NCBI GenBank assembly: GCA_022495005.1
Contig: JAGYXB010001943.1
Coordinates: forward strand, 930,001-994,000
DNA from: Rhyacophila brunnea
Lineage: Eukaryota; Arthropoda; Insecta; Trichoptera; Rhyacophilidae
Direction of reading: 5' to 3'
DNA: 64,000 nucleotides
In this document: one piece after another, positions 1 to 10,912 of the stretch
How the letters are laid out: every line of letters begins with the position of its first letter
Position numbering within the stretch: the stretch's first letter is position 1
Translations under genes and position numbers: made by a program
The notes under the pieces: model-generated
The model's input: only the letters and a program-made list of their open reading frames with translations
The model's database searches: none
What the model was told of the DNA's origin: nothing

Positions 1-535
1 AAAATTCTATTAAAAAAATGATGATGTTCTAGATACCACTCACAGAAAATAGCACACATATAGCTTTATCACTTTTTTCAATTACGCCATACATTTCGGT
101 CCACAAATGTTTCAAACTGTCTGCCAGAATTACTACTACTAGCTTCAACAAAATTTTGTTTCTTATTTGGTGCAGTCATTTTTGTGGGTAGAAATGAAAT
201 TGTTTGTTAATGTATTAATAAGTTTGGTTATTTACGCACAAATTGACACCAGAAATGCTTTCTCTCGCTACAGTGGTCTCAAGAATTGTAAATCGATCAA
301 AATTAGGGGATTGCGGCGCGGCATTCCCCGCCGCCTTAGGAGGTTAGTACGATAATACTAGATTATGTGAAACATAAAGTTTGCCGGAGAAGGGACGACC
401 TATGCAATTTTATATTTAAATTGAAAATAATGCTTATTCTTGAAGAGTATTGCCTGCTATTGTTTATACAATACGATTTGTCATTTATTTTAATTATAGG
501 TATTTTTTTCTCTTCAAACGCGCGCCATGCAAAAT
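1..535. other. Unannotated AT-rich stretch
   Basis: No gene, splice-bounded exon or repeat with identifiable ends was recognised. A short GC-rich patch sits near 310-345. The open frames here (62 to 77 codons) lack any family motif and two overlap on opposite strands, as expected by chance. Confidence 0.5.
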
Positions 536-584
536 CATCCCACGAGCCACTGGTGGCACGCATGCCATAGATTCGCCACCACTG
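536..584 (-). mobile_element. hAT-type transposon terminus (fragment)
   Basis: Read on the minus strand, this begins CAGTGGTGGCGAATCTATGG and continues with a GTGCCACCAGTGG stretch. That is the usual look of a hAT nonautonomous element end (CAGTGGTGGCG start, then a short internal palindromic GTGCCAC segment). The flank beyond the terminus begins CTCTAGGA. No matching partner end with the same 8-bp duplication was found in 1-535, so the element is truncated or its other end has decayed. Assignment to hAT is from terminus style only. Confidence 0.5.
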
Positions 585-718
585 CTCTAGGAACATTTTA
601 GATGGATATTAATTTGTAATTTGACTATTTTATGACATTATATTAATATAAAATATAAATAATCCAAATTTCACAATATATTCTATATATTATTTGTGTT
701 TTGAAAATATATTTCTGT

Positions 719-903
719 GGTGGCTCACGTGGTGCAGTGCGTAAGACGCTGGCCTTCCACCCGAGAGTTCTAGATTCGATCCCGGTGAGAACACCATATT
801 TAAGTGATTTTCTCACAGCCTGGGTGTTTGTGATTGTTCAAAATTACTAACAACATTACGAAAAAGCAAGGACATGGTTATTTATAATTCTAAAAAAAAA
901 TTC
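719..903 (+). mobile_element. tRNA-derived SINE, complete-looking
   Basis: The first ~75 bases resemble a tRNA gene: an A-box-like TGGTGCAGTGCG and a B-box-like GATTCGATCCC, about 35 bases apart. A non-tRNA body follows and ends in an A-rich tail (nine A's near 892-900). The 7-base word TTTCTGT occurs just before the head (712-718) and just after the tail (904-910), fitting a target-site duplication. No anticodon arm with good pairing was found, so this is a retroposed SINE and not a functional tRNA gene. Confidence 0.6.
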
Positions 904-1159
904 TTTCTGTTAATTCAGTGATTCCATTTAGCTCCGCAAGGCGTGTTAGAAGCTCTGCGAAAATTCGTAAAAGCTATCGACAAATTTATAATAAGCATGA
1001 GAAAAAGTTCGACGTCGTCTAATTTTAAACAATGGTGTATGTAGTTTTAAGTTCAAATTAAAAATTGACGATTCTATACGGTTATCAAATAAGAGATATT
1101 AACATATTCACTGTACTTTTCTCTCGATAAGTTGATTGTGTCACGAACTGTATCACGAG

Positions 1160-1165
1160 GTGAGT
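1160..1165 (+). other. Possible splice donor GTGAGT
   Basis: CACGAG|GTGAGT matches a strong donor consensus and lies 251 bases upstream of the candidate exon at 1411. If spliced to that exon, the join would carry two bases (AG) into its first codon and keep the frame open for only about ten codons upstream before a TAA near 1127. The upstream exon start is not clear, so this may be unrelated or chance. Confidence 0.15.
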
Positions 1166-1410
1166 CAAATAAAAGAAAAATTAAATTACATTCCAATCCA
1201 AAATATGCAAACTTCATGAAATATCAAAATTGTAATTAGCAGGAAAGGTAAATTGAACAAATAATAAACTTTGATTTTTTTTATATTATGTATATGTCAG
1301 TTGAAAAGGTAACGAAACAAACATATTTCGATTAGTACTTATATTACAATAAATAGATTTTAGTTCATTTTTTGAATTTTTTTTAACAGGATATTATATT
1401 TTTCTTTCAG

Positions 1411-1473
1411 GTATGTAACACCAGCATTTTTCTCCCCTCGTGATATTTTCCAGTGTATTGAGTTAATAACAGG
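1411..1473 (+). CDS. Candidate internal coding exon, 63 nt, host gene unknown
   Basis: The segment is preceded by a pyrimidine-rich acceptor (TTTTTCTTTCAG ending at 1410) and followed by a consensus donor (GTAAGT at 1474). Length is a multiple of three. One frame is fully open: one base completes a codon, then 20 sense codons, then two bases are carried over. Its peptide starts YVTPAFFSPRDIFQC and ends IELITG. The other two forward frames contain stops. Composition is less AT-rich than the surroundings. I do not recognise the protein family. A single short exon with good sites can arise by chance in 64 kb, but frame, phase and both sites agree. If real, the window is part of a large intron-rich plus-strand gene. 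Confidence 0.3.
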
Positions 1474-1853
1474 GTAAGTTTTTCAGAAAATATTAAATAG
1501 TAAATAGTTTTATCATTTCTGTATAAAACAAAATAATTAATTAAATTATTATTTCTTATCGGTATACTATCCACATAATAATTTTGAAAGATATTACTGA
1601 TACAAAATGATCTTCATACCGTTTATATTCTGTCAGATTTGATTTCATTTAATAACATGTCTTTGTATATCATCACTATATTATTGGCAAGTTAGTAAGC
1701 ATAGTAGTTTGCATTTAGATTGCATGTTTGGGTATTTACCAAAACCCACCGTATTCTCCTGTCTGTATACGATGCTCAGTGGCTCACCAAATTCGATCAA
1801 CTAAATAGCATAATTATTTTATAATTGTGACAAAACATAACCAACGTCTGCCC

Positions 1854-2158
1854 ATCTATTCTATACACAAGGCTGCTATATGCGGCTATCGGCGACTACC
1901 GAGGGTAGTTTATCATATTATTTATGTATTGAGGTATTATAATTGTTACAATAAGTTAGCCGTCTAAACTGTCAAAACTGTCTATCTCGCTCTATATTTA
2001 ACACAGCCAAGAGAGGTGCTGTTAAAACATTTACCACTTTTTAACAGTTCAGACGGTTAACTTATTGTAACAATTAACCACCTCAATACATAAATATGAT
2101 AAACTACCCTCAATACCCGCAGATAGCCGCCGATAGTAGCCTTGTGTATTGAATAGAT
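1854..2158. mobile_element. MITE with long terminal inverted repeats (~130 bp)
   Basis: The left arm (about 1854-1985) and right arm (about 2035-2158) are inverted copies. The left begins ATCTATTCTATACACAAGGC and the right ends GCCTTGTGTATTGAATAGAT. Matching continues inward through GGGTAGTTTATCATA, TATGTATTGAGG and TTGTTACAATAAGTTA. The central spacer is about 50 bases. There is no open frame. This is the form of a foldback or MITE derived from a cut-and-paste transposon. I could not define the target duplication, so the superfamily is open. Transcripts across it would fold into a long hairpin. Confidence 0.8.
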
Positions 2159-3214
2159 TCGTTGTTACTTATTATTGTTATAGCAAAGAACAAAAAAACC
2201 ATCAAATCAAAAAGATTGTTTAATAATCTTATAATTAATTAAAATTAAAGAATATGTAGTAATTATTCCAAATAATTTAATAATCATCGGAGTCGGTTTC
2301 ATCCGTTTCAATGAGACATTCTCAACTAAATTATTACTGTACCTACCTAATTTAGAAAAAAAACATTTATTATGTCAATTATTATTGGTCAGTGATTTTT
2401 TTAGTTAATAGGAAATATAACTTTAAAAACTGCATAACTTGCATAAACTTATACAGTAGGAACCTAACAATAATGCTAATGAGATCCTTCTCTTAAAAAC
2501 GGAGCCTAATTGCATAAAAGTGACGTTGAAAAAGGGGTAATGAGTTTACTTATGAGCTTATTTAAAACACAATCCTTGCGGCCACGTAATTAGGTAATTT
2601 TGTAAATAAAGTATTATTTGCATTTGAAAATCAATTAGCAAAAACACAATTTTGTGCGCCCTGCAAACATAATAAACCTATTCTTTTTAGTTGTTGTTAA
2701 AGTCACATATTACGACTATGTTCACTTCGAAATTCAAAATCAATAAATTTCCGCGCCACAAGTGAATGCACGTTCGCGTACATAAGTTTCCCGCCTTTTC
2801 GAGAATCTGTGTTGTTGAAATGCAAATTAAAATGGTGGCTAGAGCGCCATTATCTCAGGAAATGCATAATGCAGTGAGCCCGGAATGCTGTGCACCCGTA
2901 GAAGTGGGGGCGGGAGGGTTTTAGAGGGCTTTACGTCTTCATTTCGAGTCCTGGCGCAAAGATTTGTGAATTTAAATTGAAGTGATTTGACTCCACTTGC
3001 GTTTCTTTAGTGCCGTAAAAGAAAAACTATTGAAGCTGATTTTGTATAAAAGCTTCTTGATAGATGAAAGCTTTAAGAAGTTACTTTATATGCAGCGAGA
3101 CAATGACGCCAATTTATATTTTGTTAACATAGTTGAAGAATACGTTATTTTGGCAAATTTACATTAAAAATCGTAACACTATTATTATAACGAAATAAAA
3201 ACATAGGCAGCATG
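2159..3214. other. Non-coding stretch with GC-richer island 2750-2960
   Basis: Mostly AT-rich without features. Between about 2750 and 2960 base composition shifts upward (CGCGCC, GTTCGCGTAC, AATGGTGGCTAGAGCGCC, GTGGGGGCGGGAGGG). There is no convincing open frame or TE signature, so it could be a conserved regulatory block or an old promoter. Confidence 0.35.
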
Positions 3215-3292
3215 CCGATTCAATCCTCGAACCTTAAGATTGCCAGTCGCGTACATTACCAATAGAGGGTTGCCGACATCACGTCATATAAT
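3215..3292 (-). mobile_element. tRNA-like SINE head, degenerate
   Basis: On the minus strand the order is an A-box-like TATTGGTAATGTACGCG followed about 30 bases later by a B-box-like AAGGTTCGAGGATTGAATC. Spacing and motif order match a pol III internal promoter. No clear body or A-tail was seen, so this is an old fragment. Confidence 0.4.
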
Positions 3293-5279
3293 GAGATTGA
3301 AAAAAACCCACTAATAAATATTAATTAGAATTAGCATATACAGATGGCAGTAGGTACATATTATGAACTTAAAAAACGTATGCTACGCATGATGTCTATT
3401 TTTTGCAATTCTTTAAAATATCACAAAATGGTATTTAACATATTTCTGTACTATATACCTACAATATCTTTCTTTCGTATGTATCTAAAAATTGTTATAT
3501 TTTGATGAATCGACTTACATATTGACTACGTATGTACATGTAATTTTACTCTTCCTAACCAACATCGCATATGAAAGTACCAGAAGCAAGGCAACAAAGT
3601 TCCTCTCCCTGTTTTTCGAAAAACGACAATAAACTCTCATAGCGATAATAATATGTTTGACAACTATGTAAAATATAAGCTTATACAATTTCCATATAGA
3701 TTTGTCAAATCCATCTAATTGTATCTTTTTTATGAAATATCACTAATGTAATATGTTTACTTTGCGTTCAACTTGTAATGTATACCGATACTCCTGGAAT
3801 TTGACATTTTTAACGTATCGTATTTTTAAATAAGTTTATCTGTCCTTTCAAAATTTAAATTTATGATATCGAAAAAAGATCTACATATACCTATGACTAT
3901 CTTATATAACAAAAGAATACCTAATTTTAATTATGTTATTTATATGTTTGCCGGATTTGGTTCTAGTGAACTGCATAATATAATATTATTATAATACTGC
4001 CTTAATAGCCCTAAGATAAAATTAGGAGATTGGCTGTTTTAATTGGTTTTACAAAACTGCTTACAACATGTTATAATATACAAATATATGTATATAGGTA
4101 TACCTACTAGTTTTAGCTCTTTAAAAATAATCTATTTATATAATTACTACGTGGATAATATAGCAAAAACCGGTCCTGATTATTATTAAAATATGTGAGT
4201 TAAGTATAGGTGTAATTATAACATATAGGATTTTTTAAACTTATGTACAGTTTATTTTATCTTATTACATCACTTTATTAATGTATTTCCAAAGATATAA
4301 GCATTTTCATATCTAAAAACTTCAAAGAAAATTTATCTCCTTATCAATCAATATTTAGATATTAGTCGAATATTGTTTAGTTTTAATAAGTCAATTTTTG
4401 AAATAAGAATTTACCCACAATCATAATCTATTATGTAGGTATCTACTGTTTCACTCGTTTGTTTTTATCATTTTCAATGCTGACAACTCCACAGAATAGA
4501 ATAACCAGAGATAATAATATTTATCACGGAATCGCGAATAAGAAAATACTGGGAAAAGAATTGCTTATTGCATTATCGAAGCGGCAGATGTGATCGATAA
4601 ATAACCTGTGTTTTCCCGCGCGCGCGAAAAACACGCGGACCCCATTTTCTTGCCCCTCCCCAGTGAATAAAAGAACACGAAAGTTATGCGGGAAGCTCGT
4701 AAATCATAAATAATGATGTCACAATATGTGCATGTTGGGTACTACCTGCAAGCGGTTATTGGAAATGCCGAATATAATAACGTGAAATGATTTCGATAAA
4801 CGTTTAGTTATTTATTTCTTTAGGGGAGGATAATAATATATTGTGTTGTTATTGTGATTCCAATAGTATATTTTATTGATGTATTTAATTCAAATGCTTA
4901 CAGAGCGTGTTTTAAATCTTAATATTGACAATATTGAATAGTTCACCAGTAACTTTCAATCTACCTATACAGAAATCTATAAATATGTAAAACTTAGAAG
5001 TGTATTATAATATATTATGACAATTAAGTATTTATGCGTGAAAACACTGACCTACATATTATTTGAATCAGTGTTACAGGTCTTGAATAAGTTTTTATAC
5101 AATGAATCAAGATTTATTTACAGGAACAAAACGTTAAATTGAATATAATATAACCTAGGCACATCATTAAGTAATCCAACATCAATAATAATCCGCCATT
5201 TATTCTATTATTCAGTTTGACATCAAAAGTATAGTTAGCAATCAACTGATTCTAAGTACGTTCTTTAACCGATATCAAT
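3293..5279. other. Unannotated AT-rich stretch with GC-rich block 4575-4700
   Basis: No recognisable gene or element. The block at about 4575-4700 contains a CGCGCGCG run, AACACGCGGACC and CTTGCCCCTCCCC, standing out from very AT-rich flanks. It has no open frame and could be a conserved regulatory element. Confidence 0.4.
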
Positions 5280-5979
5280 GAGTGTTACTGGGAAAAAATA
5301 CTACCCGGTTATCAGTTTTTACAAATAAATAACCGGTCAATCGGTTAAACTCTACATAATTTAAAATGTGCTAAAATTATGTATATACATATACCTTACC
5401 CTCCACTCAATTGTGACTAGGAATTATACTAACTATCTCTTTTCCTATGACGCAGTACCTACCTCATTTTTTTTAAATTTTGTAACTCTCCTTCTTCTTC
5501 GGAGCCTCCAAGAAACCATGTCCAATTCCGAGTCAAACCAGTATCCCGTAGCTCCATTTCATACACGCAATGAATTGTATTTAGCGAAATCCGGTTAGCT
5601 GAAGAATAGGCAAACCAAGTTAATTTTCTCTTCTGGTGTACGCAGCACATGGCCGAGCCAAGTCTAGGAGCTCCTCTTCACTATCAGCGTGATGAGAGGC
5701 TGTTTGGTTCGTTCTCTTATCTCCTCGTTACTCCTAAAGTCATACGCACACCCAATATCCGTCACACTCATCTGTTTTCGAACCTCAGTATACGGGTGCC
5801 ATGATTCGCTACGGTAAAGCAATCAGTCTGTCAGAATGCACTCCGGATACTTCACTAAATACCAAGTTGTAACCCATTTTATAAATAAAAATTTGGTCTG
5901 TCAACCGAAACAAATTACCCTGCTGTCGGTTATCCAAAAATCGTGCGGTTATCCGGTGAACCGGTTTAGAAGCACTAGC
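5280..5979. mobile_element. Possible composite element with CCGGTTA-rich ends
   Basis: Both flanks of the LINE fragment carry clustered CCGGTTA words: ACCCGGTTATCAG and AACCGGTCAATCGGTT near 5304-5348, and CGGTTATCC, GCGGTTATCCGG and AACCGGTTTAGAAG near 5925-5972. These groups lie in roughly inverted orientation, as the ends of a hAT-like nonautonomous element often do. The termini and target duplication could not be fixed, so the boundaries are approximate. Confidence 0.25.
5489..5830 (-). pseudogene. Non-LTR retrotransposon RT C-terminus, degenerate
   Basis: Read on the minus strand from about 5820, one frame gives RILGV. A shifted frame then gives FRSNEEIRERTKQPL and TLIVKRSS, a stop, and TWLGHVLRTPEEK. 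This is the conserved end of LINE reverse transcriptase ORFs (R-I-L-G-V, then R..EEIR..T.Q, then WLGHVLR.P). The fragment ends at 5489 in a CCGAAGAAGAAGG tail, shared with the copies at 29943, 33766 and 49467. There is at least one frameshift and one in-frame stop, so it is a dead 5'-truncated copy. Confidence 0.6.
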
Positions 5980-6016
5980 ATCTACTGAAATTCTAGTACA
6001 AACTCATTGATATGAA

Positions 6017-6523
6017 ATGATTTATCATTGTCGTATGGTGCGAATACAGTTCGACGTTTTCAATCATTCCGATCAACGTGCAATCAATCTATTAATCAGT
6101 GTGTGCAGTGTTGGGCTCTACCTAACGACAAGCAAACTGTTAATTAATACTCCTGACTATTATTATCCCTGTGCACGAATTGTTTTGTTCGGGACAAGGG
6201 GCTATCCATCAAGTGAACCAATAGCCCTCCGCAAAGCGTTGTCCCCGTATTTATTCGCGAACCATGCTGACGACAGGATAGTGAAACCTCTGGACAGCAG
6301 TGCATATTTTTACTACGTTACCATATTTTGCTCCACTACAAGATTCTTCCTCAAAACAGTAGTTTCAGTCTGTTCGATTCCCAGTGAGGTCAAAATATAT
6401 TTACATAATCTAATATGTAAATTCCTTAAGCCTGGGAGTTTGACCACTAGTATTGGGCTTCACGGCCTGTTGTGGTGTTTAATAAAGAAACTAAAACAAA
6501 AAAATCCAGGCGCGCACACTTAA
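6017..6523 (+). CDS. Unrecognised open frame, 168 codons
   Basis: This is the longest ATG-initiated frame in the window. The peptide has several hydrophobic patches (near residues 22-43, 54-60, 97-115 and 150-158) but no motif I can assign. It has no signal-peptide-like start and ends ...LKQKNPGAHT. The frame lies in a less AT-rich region, which makes a long chance frame easier. There is no splice-site pair, and no promoter or poly-A signal was seen. It could be a decayed transposon frame, a chance frame, or a lineage-specific gene. Confidence 0.15.
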   Translation: MIYHCRMVRIQFDVFNHSDQRAINLLISVCSVGLYLTTSKLLINTPDYYYPCARIVLFGTRGYPSSEPIALRKALSPYLFANHADDRIVKPLDSSAYFYYVTIFCSTTRFFLKTVVSVCSIPSEVKIYLHNLICKFLKPGSLTTSIGLHGLLWCLIKKLKQKNPGAHT

Positions 6524-6954
6524 AAATAGTTTGAGAGGGTCTATCCATAATAATTTATTATTGATTTTTAAAGGGCGGGGTAAACAAATTTTTCCGGTTT
6601 CCACCGACTTCCACATTTAGGTACCTCGCACACTACAGCATCTCGTCACTTCAACCCAACACTTTTAGTCTAGCTATAAACACCTGATCTGCACTTAACT
6701 ACAAAGGGTGTCGTATCCACAATTATTGGTCATCGAGTGCTCGTGTCTTGAGGCGAAGTCTTCACTGAGCCATTTTTAAAGAGGCACCTAGCGGAAAAAT
6801 ACGAAGCTTGCAATTTGAGACATTTTTTTGATAATTTACTTACAAAATAAATATGTATCTGAAAACATTAAAAAGAAAAATATTTTTTATTTTAAGTCAA
6901 AGATAAACTTACAATTGTAAAAAATTTAATAACATGTGAATAGGACCGCACCCT
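6524..6954. other. Unannotated stretch downstream of the 168-codon frame
   Basis: The moderate-GC composition of the preceding frame continues to about 6790 and then returns to AT-rich. This suggests the 6017 frame belongs to a larger block of one origin (about 6000-6790). No ends or coding motifs were recognised. Confidence 0.35.
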
Positions 6955-7170
6955 ATTATTACACATATTTTATGGTGGTATTTATTATTAAAATTTAGTT
7001 TATTAAGTTTTCTAAGCATCACCTAAGAGATTTTTGACTAATTCATAGTTTTAATATGTTTTATATCTATTTTAAAAAACATCGATTTTTATAAAAAAAT
7101 ATATAAATGTGTATAACTTGAAATCTTTTTTATTTATATCAAATCAAGCTTCAATATTAGGACCATACAT
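6955..7170 (+). repeat. Dispersed repeat I, copy 1
   Basis: Similar over its length to 42754-42943 in the same orientation. Shared words in the same order include TATTTATTATTAAAAT, GTTTATTA.GTTTTCT, AGATTTTTGA, GTTTTATAT and CTTTTTATTTATATCAAAT, ending in ACATAC. It has no coding capacity and is a likely old nonautonomous element; ends are not defined. Confidence 0.6.
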
Positions 7171-7200
7171 AAATAAAATAAGCATTTATTAATAATATAT

Positions 7201-7375
7201 GCCACGGGTATTGCAGTGGCCACAGGTCTTGCGTGTCGTAGAATGGCGAGAGGGGTGGGTACGATCTTCAGTCATGAGGTCCTGACGAGGGGGAAGACGA
7301 AGTGATATTCTTTTCACCTAAATAATTTGTATTTTTGCGTCGTCCCCCCGTCCCCCCCTCTCTTGTGCGCGCTAG
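7201..7375 (+). mobile_element. SINE family F, copy 1 (tRNA-like head)
   Basis: The head has ATTGCAGTGGCC and, about 45 bases on, GTGGGTACGATCTT, in the order of A and B boxes. The body contains CACCTAAATAATTTGTATTT, found again on the minus strand at 39974-40130, and ends in C-rich runs (CCCCCCGTCCCCCCC). The shared body and shared C-rich 3' end define a family. No clear target duplication was found. Confidence 0.5.
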
Positions 7376-8074
7376 CATAATTTACCAGTCGTCTATTTGC
7401 CCTACTGAATCTGCTTGTCAAAAACCGACAATGTCTTCTTCATAGTTGCGATACTCGTATATTCGTGCAATTATAATGTTATGCTATTTTAAAAACCTGA
7501 ATTCATATTCATTATCTGGTGGGTACCTACTACAAAGTTTTTAAGTAGGACATGTTAACTTGTTATCAACAGTGTTAACGTTTCGCTTACTAACTATGGT
7601 AGACACCTACTGTATACTACAAGTCTATGAATAATTAATCCAATAACTTCACAGGTATCAGAGACGTTTCATTACTGATTTGATATTTTGTTGTTCGTAA
7701 ACATAAATGCTTATTTTTCAATTTGACGAAATATCTCATAACTTGAAAAATAAAATAAAATCGGTGTGTGTACTTATGTACGCGCGTTAGAAGTTATACT
7801 GGCGTAACAAAACAAAAACAAAACCTGTGATAAACTAGATTCTTTGACTAGCTCTTAATCTTGTTAAATTACACACTCATGAAAAAAGACCGCTTATTGG
7901 AAGGCCGTTGGTTTATTTCTATACACTTTAACATATATTACCAACTGACGTTTAATAGTTTGTTTACGTAAAGAATTGCAAATGGCCGACAATAATAAAC
8001 TCGCTGCCTAGACAACGGAATAATTCTAAACTATAATATTATAATGTATAATCGTCACGATTGCAGTATCATAC
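7376..8074. other. Unannotated AT-rich stretch
   Basis: No gene, repeat pair or terminus recognised. Confidence 0.5.
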
Positions 8075-8141
8075 TGTGGCGTACAGGTAGTGCGTTCGAC
8101 TGATAACCGAACAATCGGTGGTTAGAATCCAATCGAGTGCA
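8075..8141 (+). mobile_element. tRNA-like SINE head
   Basis: GTGGCGTACAGGTAGTGCG (A-box-like) is followed about 35 bases later by GGTGGTTAGAATCCAATC (B-box-like), then a T-rich run. The order and spacing match a pol III internal promoter. The stems of a true tRNA are not convincing. Confidence 0.45.
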
Positions 8142-9720
8142 TTTTTTTTGTGTGAAAAAAATAATTATGTGTTACATGTCACACGCCAAAAATACACCTG
8201 TTCTGATTTCCCAAACGCGCCAAAAGAAGTATAGCTTCAAAAATATTTATAAACCTATTTTTATGCCAACAATACTAATATAATTTGACATTCCCTGGAC
8301 AGCGGCAATGAATGCCCTCATCGGAAAATCCAGTGATAGGCACACATCTAACAATCGGCAGTACATATATAAAGGGGGCGCCTGAAAATGGTGTGCATGC
8401 AACCAGCGTGACAGATCTGTATAAACAATCGTATCACCATAGCTAATTCACGGCGCAATATTATACCTGTCACTCTGGCATTCAATTTTCATTAAGAGTT
8501 ACAACACAACATACAGGATATATTATATTAAAATTAATTGCAGATTCATGAAATAATTAGGTGTTATTTTGAATGACTTGAATACGGTTTTGAATGATCT
8601 AAAAATAGGATTGGTTGAATATGTGCAATAATATTACGTAGGTATTATTATGAAAATATGCCTTACTTCGTAAGCATGGAGAGAAAACCAATAAAATGCT
8701 AAGAACACCATTTACGCCATTTACGTTAATAGCATAGCAATGTCGTGAGCTGCTGAATGGCAAAATTATTGATCGTAAATCGACAAGCTGCTAGCCACAT
8801 AACATACGACACATAGAGTCCCATGCCATACGTTCATATTATTCTGTTCTGTGATTCCTGAAACAATATTTTGAAGAATAGTAAATTCCATTATATTGTA
8901 TGAAATAACAATATCTTCCACAGCATACAATAATTATATACTAACTGGTAAGTATATAATTAAATGTAATATAATTCGTAATCAATTAAATTATATAGAT
9001 ACCAAATTATAATAGCAAAATGTGTCAAATAATATTTTAAAAAAATATTTTATGAAAGGTAGCAAATGCAGGTATGTGGAGCCTCGGTCATTGTGCTCGG
9101 TGGCTTACGGGTAGTAGATGGGTTGCAATCATTGATATACTACTAGATGAGCAGTTCCCATACAAGTGTCATTTTAAAAATGTACCACAAAAGATATAAC
9201 GAATATCGTCTTATAATATTTCCTTGTAGGTATAATGCGTTAAGACCGTTAACATGGATTCCCGAATTTCACCCGTATTGCCCTGGCTGTAAAACTAAAT
9301 TTGCGTTCTTGGAATAGTGAACCTAAGGGTGGCTGCAACGCAAAACAGACAGAGCAAGTCGTCATGCGCTGACTATTAGTTAGAGTAAGATGCAAGCTAG
9401 ACCGGGCTTACTCAGTAAGTTTTAACAAAGGCCGACTCGCTGAAAATCGGGCGTCATTTTAAGAAGCATATGATTCATCCAGTAGTATATCAATGGTTAC
9501 AATTCTTTTATTACTAAATACGTTTCCAATTTGGGTCCATAACCGGCCCCAAATATTGAGCGAAAGTTGTACAACAAATCCTTGTATAACAGAATATTAT
9601 AATATTTAGTATGTATTTTAGACTGTGAAGGATGCGTTTCGTCTATAAACGAAAATACCGAAATAGTTAATTACATCAAATGTGTACGTATGTTACGTAT
9701 TATTTGTATATTTATGTATG
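8142..9720. other. Unannotated stretch
   Basis: No gene recognised. A weak tRNA-like string near 9093-9160 lacks a convincing B box. Composition is mixed, with a slightly GC-richer patch near 9240-9440 that has no open frame. Confidence 0.4.
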
Positions 9721-10170
9721 TGAGTCGCTTAGAGTCATAACTCACATTTTGCAATTTTCTCATTTTTTAGTTAAATATACTAAGTGATTCTAAAGGCATT
9801 AATCTATATAAAGAAAAATAGTTGGCTATGAAAAGTCATTTTAAAAATCGTGTGAAAATCGTTGACGAAGTTGACTATTGGTGTCATAACTTACATTTTT
9901 CAATGAATGATCGGAGTTCTGTCACCAAAGCCTTTCTAACCAATCAGTAAGTTATATTTCTCGTAGTGTGCTGGTGTCTGCAGCCTTGGTAGTATTATAT
10001 TATATTATTATTATTTAAAAAAAATGTAAATCGACTCACTCACTCAATAATTTTCAAGGGAGTTCAATACTTTTCTTCTAATTACAAAAAACAGTGCTCT
10101 AGTGGTTTTTTGCAATTATTTCAAAATAAGAGTTTTTGAATAAATGTGAGTTATGACTCTAGGCAACTCA
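9721..10170. mobile_element. TIR element, ~450 bp
   Basis: The left end TGAGTCGCTTAGAGTCATAA, continuing CTCACATTT, is the inverted copy of the right end AAATGTGAGTTATGACTC, continuing TAGGCAACTCA. The arms are about 29 bases with three or four mismatches. A third, diverged copy of the core (GTCATAACTTACATTT) lies inside at about 9882. The flanks read ATG at left and TGTG at right, so a short duplication is possible but not certain. There is no open frame; this is a nonautonomous DNA transposon. Confidence 0.65.
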
Positions 10171-10672
10171 TGTGTTCAATGCCTACCATATTATTTTTGT
10201 TTGTGAATTGTTGCAATTATCGCGTTATTGTAACTTCAGGACATTGTTAAATATCAAGATGAAACTCTACTTATTTAATACTAATAAGATGGTTTATATG
10301 ACATAATCTGTAATTTTCATTAATAATCGTTTAGCGCTATTTGAGTTATAATGACAAATATACAATTTTATAAAAAAAAAAATCATGAAACTAATAAAGA
10401 CGTTGATCAAAAGGCTAGTATTTCCAAATCACATAAAGACAGTTCAATTTTAATATCAGTATAGATATTCATTGGTTAAAAAAATATATATACATGAAGA
10501 ATATTATCTAGCTAGGTCGAAGTTCATGCAGCTTTCGGTTAACATCGGGATAATATAACATAATAACTAAATTATTGCGGTATTCCGTTTTCATATCTAC
10601 ATTATAGTACCTAGTAATCCCGCCATAGTATTATTGCGCGAAAGCATGAAATTCGATAGTTTTGAGTGAGTC

Positions 10673-10912
10673 CAGGGCTTGAAATGGACCGGAACGCACC
10701 GGAGCGCCGTTTCGGTTCGTAAAATATGTAAAATTATTGCTTCGTCTCGTGGAAAAAATATTTTGACCGCCTGAGCTAGATAGGCAATATTCCTAATAGA
10801 AAATCTATCACGCTTATTTATATAAAATACACATAAAATTTTATAACTGTGTAAATATCTTCAGAAAATTGTCGAGCGCTCCGGTTCGTAAAATTTTCCA
10901 TTTCGAGCGCTG
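10673..10912. mobile_element. hAT-like MITE, 240 bp
   Basis: The left end CAGGGCTTGAAATGGACCGG pairs with the right end CCATTTCGAGCGCTG. A second inner pair uses ACCGGAGCGC and GAGCGCTCCGG. CAGGGCTTGAAAT is a common hAT terminus form. GTTTTGAC follows the right end, and GTTTTGAG occurs six bases before the left end; this is a possible but displaced duplication. A related right end is at 56260-56327. There is no open frame. Confidence 0.6.
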
